NCBI GenBank assembly: GCA_029213025.1 | Contig: JARGOZ010000017.1 | Location: forward strand, 1 to 64,000 | Origin: Verrucomicrobiales bacterium | GTDB lineage: Bacteria > Verrucomicrobiota > Verrucomicrobiia > Verrucomicrobiales > DEV007 | Reading direction: 5' to 3' | Length of the DNA stretch: 64,000 nt | Shown here: positions 43,205 to 50,393 of the stretch, in pieces | How the letters are laid out: every line of letters starts with the position of its first letter | How positions within the stretch are numbered: position 1 is the stretch's first letter | The notes under the pieces: model-generated | The model's input: only the letters and a program-made list of their open reading frames with translations | Databases searched by the model: none | What the model was told of the DNA's origin: nothing | Position numbers and translations under genes: made by a program

Positions 43205-44083
43205 ATGAAATTTTCAAATTTGCTTCGTTCGATCTTCCTTGGAATTTCGGTAGTGCTAGCTTCCACATCAGCAGTGGATGCCCAGGGTTTATTCAACCGT
43301 AAAAAGAATATCACGCCCTACCAGACCTCCTCAGACCCCTCAGCACCGCAGGAGAGCGCAATTTTTAAATCCGGCCAACCCGAGGACGTGGAGGAAACTT
43401 CCTACTACATTCAGGATGGAGTCAAAGTTCGTAACAACAAGAAGCCCAGGCTGTTCGGCAAGATTTTGAACCGGGGGGATAACGAGGCTTCCGCACCGGA
43501 AATTGATGTTCCCGCATTTGAAACAGCGGCGACAACCCCGGCCCCGACACCTGTAGTGCCTACCCTTGCACCAACTTCTACACCGGCCCCTGAAGTCGCA
43601 CCGGAAATGGCTTCGACCACTCAGACTAACACGGCCCCGCTGCCCACCTCGAAGAGGGAAAGAAGGTTTGGGCTGCCGAACCTGCCTCTGCCAAATCTGC
43701 CCAGACTGCGTAAGGATTCCACGCCGGTCGATCCCGGCCGCGCCGAAGTTCTGGTCAACCAGGGCGGGACTCTTGCTCCAAGCGGTGCTGATCTTTCCGA
43801 GGATTATCGTTTTAAGGCGAAAACAAACTCTTCCGGCGCAACTACCAAGGCTCCGCCAAAGGAAAAAGACGGTTCGATTGTTTACAATTCATGGGACGAT
43901 GTGGTCGCGAAGAAAACCAGCGCTGCAGATTTGATCGTTAAGGACATGAAAGCTCAGGAAGCAGCTCACAAGCGCAAAGTGGAGGCTGCCAAGCGTGAAT
44001 ACGAAGAGAAAATCAAGAAAGCTCAGGCGGATGCCCGCATCAGAGCCATCATGCAGGGTGCCGTGCCTCCGGGAGGATTCTAG
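43205..44083 (+). CDS. Exported Pro/Thr-rich protein with C-terminal coiled coil
   Basis: 292 residues. Signal peptide (FLGISVVLASTSAVDA, cleaved before QGLF). A Pro/Thr/Ala-rich stretch lies around residues 95-145 (APTPVVPTLAPTSTPAPE), and a charged coiled coil fills the last ~50 residues (AHKRKVEAAKREYEEKIK). Probably a periplasmic or surface structural protein; no enzymatic motif. It converges on the DUF2752 gene with a 9-bp gap. Confidence 0.75.
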   Translation: MKFSNLLRSIFLGISVVLASTSAVDAQGLFNRKKNITPYQTSSDPSAPQESAIFKSGQPEDVEETSYYIQDGVKVRNNKKPRLFGKILNRGDNEASAPEIDVPAFETAATTPAPTPVVPTLAPTSTPAPEVAPEMASTTQTNTAPLPTSKRERRFGLPNLPLPNLPRLRKDSTPVDPGRAEVLVNQGGTLAPSGADLSEDYRFKAKTNSSGATTKAPPKEKDGSIVYNSWDDVVAKKTSAADLIVKDMKAQEAAHKRKVEAAKREYEEKIKKAQADARIRAIMQGAVPPGGF

Positions 44084-44092
44084 GCCTGCTGT

Positions 44093-44506
44093 TTACAGCG
44101 TCCGGAGGACATAGATCCAGTTTATCAGCACCAGAGCGACGGCAAAGCTGCAGACAAAATGCCGGTTTCTAAATGGACCGCGCCAATCAATTTTCTTTCC
44201 GAACCCGAATTTCAGGATAAGCAAAAACCCTGAGTAACCCAGGAGAACGGTCACGAGCGGATTGAAAAAGAAAGCTGTCACCGGGTGGCCGGTCAATAGA
44301 TTGATCGAGGCACGGGTTCCCCCGCAGAGAAAACAAGGCTGGTGGGTAACAATTTTGAACAAACAGGGGGTGAACTCCGTCTGGTAATGATGATTGACGC
44401 TGAATGTGGCAAGAACCGCCACAACAAAAAGGGTGCCACCGGCAACAAAAGCCGGAGTCACCCCGTTGAAATTCGGTTTCCGGTCAGTGGGCGCCAACCG
44501 GATCAT
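44093..44506 (-). CDS. DUF2752 membrane protein
   Basis: 137 residues from ATG 44506; a longer frame up to 44623 runs through the upstream gene. The hallmark of DUF2752 is present: KIVTHQPCFLCGGTRASINL, with the CxxC and the following conserved Arg, then LLTGHPVTAFFFNPLVTV. Three to four transmembrane segments. Function unknown. Its ATG overlaps the TGA of the DUF4190 gene as ATGA, so translation is coupled. Confidence 0.85.
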   Translation of the reverse strand: MIRLAPTDRKPNFNGVTPAFVAGGTLFVVAVLATFSVNHHYQTEFTPCLFKIVTHQPCFLCGGTRASINLLTGHPVTAFFFNPLVTVLLGYSGFLLILKFGFGKKIDWRGPFRNRHFVCSFAVALVLINWIYVLRTL

Positions 44507-44790
44507 AAAGTGCCCAACCCGGAGGCAGCACCGGTAGCCGCAGCGGCTCCGAGACTGACAATCATCATCAGAACCCAGGCGATCATTCCCAGTATCCAGA
44601 GAATCGTTGCAATTATCCCGCAAATTTTGCCCACTTTGGTGTTGCCTTCGCCTTCCCGGTCCATTTGCCCGGCGGCCATGGCGGCGAGATCCTTGTTGCC
44701 CATGACCCAGGCGATAATTCCGCAGATCGGACAGGCGACGAGTCCGAGGATTCCTAATACGAGAACAGTGGTTCCTCTGTGTGGTTGCAT
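44503..44790 (-). CDS. DUF4190-type small membrane protein
   Basis: 95 residues with two hydrophobic hairpins: TTVLVLGILGLVACPICGII and KICGIIATILWILGMIAWVL. The NKDLAAMAAGQMDREGEGNT connector is characteristic of DUF4190 proteins, of unknown function. It is commonly found next to DUF2752 genes, as here, with a four-base stop/start overlap. It diverges from the metallophosphoesterase gene across about 100 bp. Confidence 0.85.
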   Translation of the reverse strand: MQPHRGTTVLVLGILGLVACPICGIIAWVMGNKDLAAMAAGQMDREGEGNTKVGKICGIIATILWILGMIAWVLMMIVSLGAAAATGAASGLGTL

Positions 44791-44855
44791 AAGTTTGAAC
44801 GATTTATTGTTGAAGAAATACCAACTTACCCGAAATAATGAGTTACTTCAATATA

Positions 44856-44869
44856 GAAATTATAATTTC
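44856..44869. promoter_or_regulatory. 14-bp AT-rich palindrome between divergent genes
   Basis: GAAATTATAATTTC is a perfect palindrome 26 bp before the metallophosphoesterase ATG. It contains TATAAT (44861-44866) that could be a -10 box, but no good -35 was found at the right distance. It might be an operator for the divergent pair. Confidence 0.35.
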
Positions 44870-44894
44870 CATAAAATAATCCTGTTCTGAATTT

Positions 44895-45677
44895 ATGCCC
44901 AAGGTTGCAATCCTTTCCGATATCCACGCAAATCTCCCGGCTTTCGAGGCTGTTCTCAGGGAGGTGGACAAGTGTAAGGTGGATTTGATCGTTTTCGGGG
45001 GCGACACAGTGGGCTACGGGGCGTCACCCGCAGAATGCGTCAAGATGGTTCGGTCTCTCGGTGGTCACAGCGTGTTCGGAAATCACGAATCGATGACGAA
45101 AATGGTCCAGCAGCAGGGCATCGATAACCTCATTGACGGTTGGGAAATCAATCCGGTCGTCGCCGGGGTGGTTCATACTTTCCGCAGTGTTGCCGAAGAG
45201 GATTTGAAATGGATGTGGGATTTGCCGTGGTTTCTCCCTCTGGACGAGGAATCGATCATCACCCACGCCGGACTCGAAGAACCCAACCGCTGGCCTTATA
45301 TCGACAGTGAGGAATCAGCGGCTCCCTCCATAAAAATTCTGAAGAACCGGGGGCTGAATGTAGGGTTTTTCGGTCATATTCACCGTCTGGCGATCTTTCC
45401 CGGGCTGAAAAAGCTGAAGCAGAAAAAGAAGGAAATCTTCCGGCTGCCGGAAGACAAAGTCACCGCGATAACCGTTGGTTCCGTGGGCCAATCCCGGGAT
45501 AAAAATGACTGGCGTGCCACCTGGGTGTTATGGGATCCGGATGAGCGAACCGTGGAGTTCCGCCGAACCGAATACGACAACAAACTGGCCGCCAAACAGA
45601 TCATTGATGCGGGCTTACCCGAAAAATCCGCGCTGCGGCTGTTTCGTTTGGCTCCTTCATCGGACGATGAATTGTAG
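44895..45677 (+). CDS. Calcineurin-like metallophosphoesterase
   Basis: 260 residues, cytoplasmic. The metal-binding blocks are clear: ILSDIHANLPAFEAVL, VFGGDTVGYGASP, SVFGNHESM and GFFGHIHR, with the usual acidic and His ligands. It resembles the bacterial YfcE/diadenosine-tetraphosphatase-like phosphoesterases of 230-260 residues. The natural substrate cannot be predicted. The next gene is a GT39 glycosyltransferase 62 bp downstream. Confidence 0.9.
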   Translation: MPKVAILSDIHANLPAFEAVLREVDKCKVDLIVFGGDTVGYGASPAECVKMVRSLGGHSVFGNHESMTKMVQQQGIDNLIDGWEINPVVAGVVHTFRSVAEEDLKWMWDLPWFLPLDEESIITHAGLEEPNRWPYIDSEESAAPSIKILKNRGLNVGFFGHIHRLAIFPGLKKLKQKKKEIFRLPEDKVTAITVGSVGQSRDKNDWRATWVLWDPDERTVEFRRTEYDNKLAAKQIIDAGLPEKSALRLFRLAPSSDDEL

Positions 45678-45739
45678 TTCCGTTTTTTCCCATATTTTCG
45701 GTCGCCTCTACAGTACGATCCGGTAAAGTCGGTTTTCTT

Positions 45740-47302
45740 TTGAGCGCGATAAATTCTGCAACTTCCTGGCACCGGAAAGCGATCCTCTTCATTGCGGGAG
45801 CGTTCCTTTTCCGGGTACTGTATTCCCTTTTTTATCCGGTGCACCTCGCCGGGGATGAGGCCTACTACTGGGACTGGGGGCGGCGCCCCGCTCTCGGTTA
45901 CTACTCAAAGCCGGCGATGATCGCGTGGATCTACGCGCTGGTCGAGTGGATCGGTGGAAATCTCTTTGCCGTCCGGTTCACGGCGATTCTTTTCGGCACC
46001 TTGTCGCTGATCATGACCTGGTTGCTGACCCGAAAGCTTTTCGATGCACGAACCGGATTTTTCGCTGTCCTTCTGGCGCTGGCGGTGCCGGGCAACTGCC
46101 TCTTGAATTTTGTACTCACCATCGATGCACCCCTGGTTCTCGCGTGGTCGCTTTCGCTTTGGTTTCTCTGGAAATTTGCCACTGGCGAACAACCGGGCTT
46201 GTCCCTTTTCCTGCTGTTTGTCTGCCTCACGGCGGGCCATCTGAGCAAGCAGATGATGTTGTTTTTCCCGCCCCTCGCATTGGCCTTTCTCGCCACCGGC
46301 GCAGAAACCCGGCCTCTCCTCAAAAAGCCCGGTATCTGGCTGGCTTTGATCGGTTCTTTCATCGGCTGGCTGCCCCTGTTGTACTGGAATTCACAGAACG
46401 GCTGGATCACTTTCAATCACATGAGCAGCCACATCGGCGCTCATGCCGAGCCGTCCCTCTGGGAGACTTTGTATGAGCGGGTTGAGACCTTTCTGGAATT
46501 TTTCCTCAGCCAGCTCGGCGCACTTTCCCCGGTAATTGCGGTGCTCATTTTCATGCTCACCGTACTTCCGTTTTTTACCAAAAGATGGAACCTCGCGCCG
46601 GAATACCGGTTTCTGATCATCTTCTGCGGTGCGCCTCTTCTGTTGATCCTCGTAGCTGCATTTTTCCAGAAAATTCAGCCGAACTGGCCTGCTGTCCTCT
46701 ATCTGGCCGGAATCCCAATGGTCGCCGCCTGGTTTTCCAAAGCCGTCGACTGGTATCCGGTTTCCGATAAATCCCGCGATGTCCTTTGGCGAATCGGGCT
46801 CGGGTTGGGTTTCGCGCTCTGTGCGTTTTTCTACTTCGGACCGGTCGTTTTTGCGTTGACGGGAAATGAGGGAAACACCGCTGATCCAAACCGCCGTATG
46901 ATTGGGAGCGGTCGACTCGGCAAAGCGGTCCACGAAATTCGTCAGACCGTGCCGGGCTGGGAAGATGACTTTATCATTGCCTCCGGTCACCGTTATCAGG
47001 CTGCCTGGTTGGGATTCGAGCTCCCTGATCATCCGGAAGTTTATCGCCTCGCCGGATCCCGGATCGAATCACAATATGAAGTTTGGCCCGGGCCCTGGGA
47101 GGACGGCAAAAAAGGGCAAAATGCTTTTTATGTTACCCGGGGAACCGGTACAGAAGCCGGCCCTCTCGTGGAAAATGCTTTCGAAAAAGTGGAATTTATC
47201 AAAAGCATCGAAGTGAAGTTCGGCTCCGGAATGATGACCTATTCCGTCTTTCATTGTACCAATCTCCGGGCTCAACTGCGTCCTGACATATCAAATCACT
47301 AA
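45740..47302 (+). CDS. GT39-family membrane glycosyltransferase
   Basis: 520 residues from a TTG start; no ATG lies before the first transmembrane helix. Around ten to twelve hydrophobic segments. The catalytic acidic motif follows the first helix: LAGDEAYYWDWGRRPALGYY, as in ArnT/PMT-type transferases that use polyprenyl-phosphate sugars. The C-terminal ~130 residues are periplasmic (IASGHRYQAAWLGFELPDHP). Probably modifies lipid A, a glycan or proteins outside the inner membrane. Acceptor unknown. Confidence 0.9.
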   Translation: MSAINSATSWHRKAILFIAGAFLFRVLYSLFYPVHLAGDEAYYWDWGRRPALGYYSKPAMIAWIYALVEWIGGNLFAVRFTAILFGTLSLIMTWLLTRKLFDARTGFFAVLLALAVPGNCLLNFVLTIDAPLVLAWSLSLWFLWKFATGEQPGLSLFLLFVCLTAGHLSKQMMLFFPPLALAFLATGAETRPLLKKPGIWLALIGSFIGWLPLLYWNSQNGWITFNHMSSHIGAHAEPSLWETLYERVETFLEFFLSQLGALSPVIAVLIFMLTVLPFFTKRWNLAPEYRFLIIFCGAPLLLILVAAFFQKIQPNWPAVLYLAGIPMVAAWFSKAVDWYPVSDKSRDVLWRIGLGLGFALCAFFYFGPVVFALTGNEGNTADPNRRMIGSGRLGKAVHEIRQTVPGWEDDFIIASGHRYQAAWLGFELPDHPEVYRLAGSRIESQYEVWPGPWEDGKKGQNAFYVTRGTGTEAGPLVENAFEKVEFIKSIEVKFGSGMMTYSVFHCTNLRAQLRPDISNH

Positions 47303-47352
47303 GCACCGGATTCCGGATTGACGGGGCGCCGAATATCTCCGAAGGGAACTCC

Positions 47353-48081
47353 ATGAACCTTTCAGGCAAAATTGCAGTGGTCACCGGCGGTGGCAGTGGA
47401 ATCGGACTCGGAATTGCAAAAGCTCTCGCGGCAGAGGGTTGTCGCGTTGTGATCGCAGGCCGAAACGGGAAAAAACTCGAGCACGCTGCTGCAACTTTCC
47501 CGGACAATCCGCCACTCGTCATCGCCTGCGATATATCCGACCGCGCCGCTGCCCGGGAATTGATCGAAAAAACGACGGCCGGGCTTGGTCCGGTCGATTT
47601 CCTGATCAACAGCGCCGGGATCAACATCGCCAAACGAAAAATGATCGATCTCGATCCCGAGGATTTCGACAAAGTCATGGCGGTGAACACCACGGGTTTT
47701 TTCAACATCCTCCACGCCGTACTCCCCGGAATGAGAGAGCGAAAAGACGGGCTGATTTTCAATGTATCCTCCATCGCCGGCAAACGCGCCCTGCCGCTCG
47801 CCGGTCCCGCCTACGCCGCTTCAAAATTCGCCACCACAGCTCTCGGCACCGAAATCGGAACCGAGGAAGCGGAAAACGGTATTCGGATCACTAACATTTA
47901 TCCGGGCGAAGCGAACACTCCGCTCCTGGATGACCGGCCGGTGGAAGTCCCTGCTGACGTGAAAGCAAAGATGGTTCACCCGGAAGACATCGGCGCTATG
48001 GTCGTGGCGATCGCTCAACTGCCACCCCATGTGGTGGTGCCTGAGCTTATTATCAAGCCGCTGTATCAGGAATATCTCTAA
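47353..48081 (+). CDS. Short-chain dehydrogenase/reductase
   Basis: 242 residues, classical SDR. The nucleotide-binding motif is VVTGGGSGIGLGIAKAL. NSAG (FLINSAGINIAKRK) marks the active-site Asn. Ser in IFNVSSIAGKR and Tyr/Lys in YAASKFATTAL complete the catalytic set. NAD(P) preference cannot be decided safely. Substrate unknown. ATG 47353 lies 50 bp after the glycosyltransferase stop. Confidence 0.93.
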   Translation: MNLSGKIAVVTGGGSGIGLGIAKALAAEGCRVVIAGRNGKKLEHAAATFPDNPPLVIACDISDRAAARELIEKTTAGLGPVDFLINSAGINIAKRKMIDLDPEDFDKVMAVNTTGFFNILHAVLPGMRERKDGLIFNVSSIAGKRALPLAGPAYAASKFATTALGTEIGTEEAENGIRITNIYPGEANTPLLDDRPVEVPADVKAKMVHPEDIGAMVVAIAQLPPHVVVPELIIKPLYQEYL

Positions 48082-48158
48082 ACCGGAAATTGCGATTATG
48101 AGTCGACAATGCCTCCCGTTTCTGGCATCTTCTCCAGGTTCCCCCGGATAACTTTGGT

Positions 48159-48515
48159 ATGAGTCAGGAAAACATTGAGGCAGAGCTCCAAACCGCATTA
48201 TTAAACAAAATCCCGCGCTATTTCCGGGCTTCCGGAGGCAGTGCTCACGGCAAAACAGGTGTCCAGGATACCGAAAAATTTGCCGAGCTTCTCATGGTGC
48301 TCCAGGAATGCGCGCTGCTCGTCGGTGAACGGTTGGAAATGAACGCGGTTTCCTATGCGTATATGTATGATGGCGATGAAACCTCCGGGTTTCGTTTTGA
48401 TCAAAGCTCGGATCCGGCCAATCCCCAGGTAGTGGGAGCCATCCAAAACCGCCGGGTTTCCATGCGGGAATTTACCGTGGGTCTCAACGAATACATGGAG
48501 GGCGTTAAGGGGTGA
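48159..48515 (+). CDS. Small hypothetical protein paired with a roadblock-like protein
   Basis: 118 residues, soluble, no recognisable family. It has a central alpha/beta segment (VLQECALLVGERLEMNAVSY) and a Tyr/Asp-rich loop (YMYDGDETSGFRFDQ). The stop overlaps the GTG start of the next gene by four bases (GTGA), so the pair is translationally coupled and probably functions together, perhaps with the downstream roadblock/LC7-like protein in a GTPase-signalling complex; this is inference. Confidence 0.75.
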   Translation: MSQENIEAELQTALLNKIPRYFRASGGSAHGKTGVQDTEKFAELLMVLQECALLVGERLEMNAVSYAYMYDGDETSGFRFDQSSDPANPQVVGAIQNRRVSMREFTVGLNEYMEGVKG

Positions 48516-49108
48516 AGGTGGAGACAATCCAATCAAGTCTCGGCGGTCTCAAGTCGGCAGGATCCGTATTCGGAGTCATTCTGTCGAGAGAGGATTCGGT
48601 CATTTACTCCGACGTTCCGTTCCAGCAGGACCGGGTCAATCACGTCGTCACCGTCCTCGATGATATCGGCTTTTACTTCAAAAAAGAAAACCGCCGGGTC
48701 GACCAGCTCGCGTTCGGGTATGACGGCGGCAACATCGTGGTGGTTATCGACGAATCCTACCGCCTCGTGGTATTTCATTCTCTCAACGACGAAATCGATT
48801 TTATCGCCAAAGCGGCCAAAGCATTCCTCATCGACTACCAGATGGGTCTGTTTGCCGCTGAGTTTGAGCAAGATCTCAACCAGGCGCGGGCTCTCGAAGC
48901 CGTCAGCCCTGAGCCCCGGTCCGTCACGCCGGAAGAGGTCAAGATCCAGGAGCCGCTCCGCCCCGGAACCCAGCGGATCACTCTGCAGGCCGAAAAAGGG
49001 TTCGATAAAACAGAACCACTTCAGCCGAGGACCCAGCGACCTGTTACTACACCCAGCCAGGCGACCGCCACTGCCCAGCCACGACCGAGGGCAAGGCGAA
49101 CCATCTAA
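48512..49108 (+). CDS. Roadblock/LC7-like protein with Pro/Thr-rich tail
   Basis: 198 residues from GTG 48512. Residues ~10-115 have the alternating hydrophobic pattern of a roadblock/LC7 fold (GVILSREDSVIYSDVPFQ, FGYDGGNIVVVIDESYRLVV). The C-terminal ~70 residues are a Pro/Arg/Thr/Gln-rich tail (LQPRTQRPVTTPSQA). Roadblock proteins bind small GTPases such as MglA, but no GTPase is nearby. The stop codon TAA lies inside the first unit of the 22-bp repeat cluster. Confidence 0.65.
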   Translation: MKVETIQSSLGGLKSAGSVFGVILSREDSVIYSDVPFQQDRVNHVVTVLDDIGFYFKKENRRVDQLAFGYDGGNIVVVIDESYRLVVFHSLNDEIDFIAKAAKAFLIDYQMGLFAAEFEQDLNQARALEAVSPEPRSVTPEEVKIQEPLRPGTQRITLQAEKGFDKTEPLQPRTQRPVTTPSQATATAQPRPRARRTI

Positions 49109-49205
49109 CAGGGTACAGTTCCGCATTCAACAGGGTACAATCTGACATTCAACAGGGTACAATCTGACATTCAACAGGGTACAATCTGACATTCAACAGG
49201 GTACA
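49107..49205 (+). repeat. 22-bp repeat cluster, five units (longest in window)
   Basis: AACAGGGTACA begins at 49107, 49129, 49151, 49173 and 49195, an exact 22-bp period. Three spacers are identical (ATCTGACATTC), pointing to recent amplification; the first is GTTCCGCATTC. The first unit overlaps the stop codon of the roadblock-like gene, and the last ends 18 bp before the next start at 49223. Confidence 0.95.
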
Positions 49206-49222
49206 ATACAGTTTTCACACTC

Positions 49223-50389
49223 ATGAAATCTCTACTCACTCTGCTCGCATTTTCTATCGTTTTCACTGCTACACAGGCTGTCGCAGAAGTTCGTGACTGG
49301 ACCAAAGGTGACGTCACGATTCGGGCGGAATACATCTCGCAATCCGACGGCCAGGTAACGATTCGAAAAGAGGGTAGGGAATTCCAAATCGATATAGCAA
49401 CTCTCAGCCAGGAAGACCGGGACTGGCTGAGCAGACAGCAATCCAAATCCGGAGGAAACGGACAGGGGATCTATATCGCAATCGGTAATGGACTGCACCG
49501 CTTGTCTTCGCTCGACGGGCGGGTTTGGACCAATGTAGAAAACGCCGGGAAACCGGGGCACGATCAAAACGACCTGAAATCCATAGCTACAGGAAACAGC
49601 GTCTGTGTCGCTGTCGGTGGGTTTTCGAAGTCGAACATTCTTACCACTTCCGATGGTATTGCCTGGCACAAAAACGAGTTTAATATCGGAGTCCTCAGCG
49701 GAGTAATTTTTACCGACGGACATTTCTTTGCTTTCGGAGAGAGCGGACGGGTTGCCAAATCCCGGGACGGGCTGGAGTGGATTCAGGTCGGCGATGCGAA
49801 ACAGCGCGACCATCTCGCGGCTGAAGCGCAGGAACTCGGGCTCGAAAAACCGGTGAAATCGAATATCAGAAGTTGGCGGTTGGCCAACGGAATATTCACT
49901 GGGTCGGGAGATAATGGCTTTATCGTTTCAACGAAGGATTTCGAGAACTGGACCTTCGCTAAGCGAATCGAACCTCAGTCCCGTCTCTATATAGAAACCG
50001 ACGGCAAAGGCTTCGTCGTGAAAGGCGACAACACTCTTCACTATTCGGAAGATGCGGTAAACTGGACCGATGTCACCCCGCCGGAAGCCCCGGTATCGAA
50101 ATATATGAGGTTGGAGCACGACGGCAAAAGGTATGTCGCAAATGATCGCAAAGGTCAGGGTTGGGAATCAAGCGACGGGCAAAAGTGGCAAAAGATCGAG
50201 GGTGCCACCTTTCCCGGAATCGTATCACTGGTCCGCCCGGATCTATACTACGCCTTCAAAAACTACTGGGAATATACGGAGGAATTCCAGGTTTCCACCG
50301 ATCGGGGGAAATCGTGGGAGAACTGTGAAATTCCCGCTCCGGTAGGCGTTACCCACGTGATCTTCGCCGAAGGATTTCCGGGGTGGTAA
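49223..50389 (+). CDS. Secreted SHD1-domain protein with propeller-like repeats
   Basis: 388 residues with a signal peptide (LLTLLAFSIVFTATQAVAE). Residues ~24-70 match the SLA1 homology domain 1 (RDWTKGDVTIRAEYISQSDG, then REFQIDIATLSQEDRDWL), common in PVC secreted proteins. The rest reads as repeats of a Ycf48/BNR-like propeller (VWTNVENAGK; LTTSDGIAWHKN; AKSRDGLEWIQVG; SSDGQKWQKIEG; VSTDRGKSWENC). No catalytic residues are certain. It converges on the second FHA gene with a 4-bp gap. Confidence 0.85.
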   Translation: MKSLLTLLAFSIVFTATQAVAEVRDWTKGDVTIRAEYISQSDGQVTIRKEGREFQIDIATLSQEDRDWLSRQQSKSGGNGQGIYIAIGNGLHRLSSLDGRVWTNVENAGKPGHDQNDLKSIATGNSVCVAVGGFSKSNILTTSDGIAWHKNEFNIGVLSGVIFTDGHFFAFGESGRVAKSRDGLEWIQVGDAKQRDHLAAEAQELGLEKPVKSNIRSWRLANGIFTGSGDNGFIVSTKDFENWTFAKRIEPQSRLYIETDGKGFVVKGDNTLHYSEDAVNWTDVTPPEAPVSKYMRLEHDGKRYVANDRKGQGWESSDGQKWQKIEGATFPGIVSLVRPDLYYAFKNYWEYTEEFQVSTDRGKSWENCEIPAPVGVTHVIFAEGFPGW

Positions 50390-50393
50390 ATCT

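Noticed and set aside
49107-49205. CRISPR array
   Set aside because: The conserved part is only 11 bp, the spacers are 11 bp and mostly identical, and no cas genes are present.
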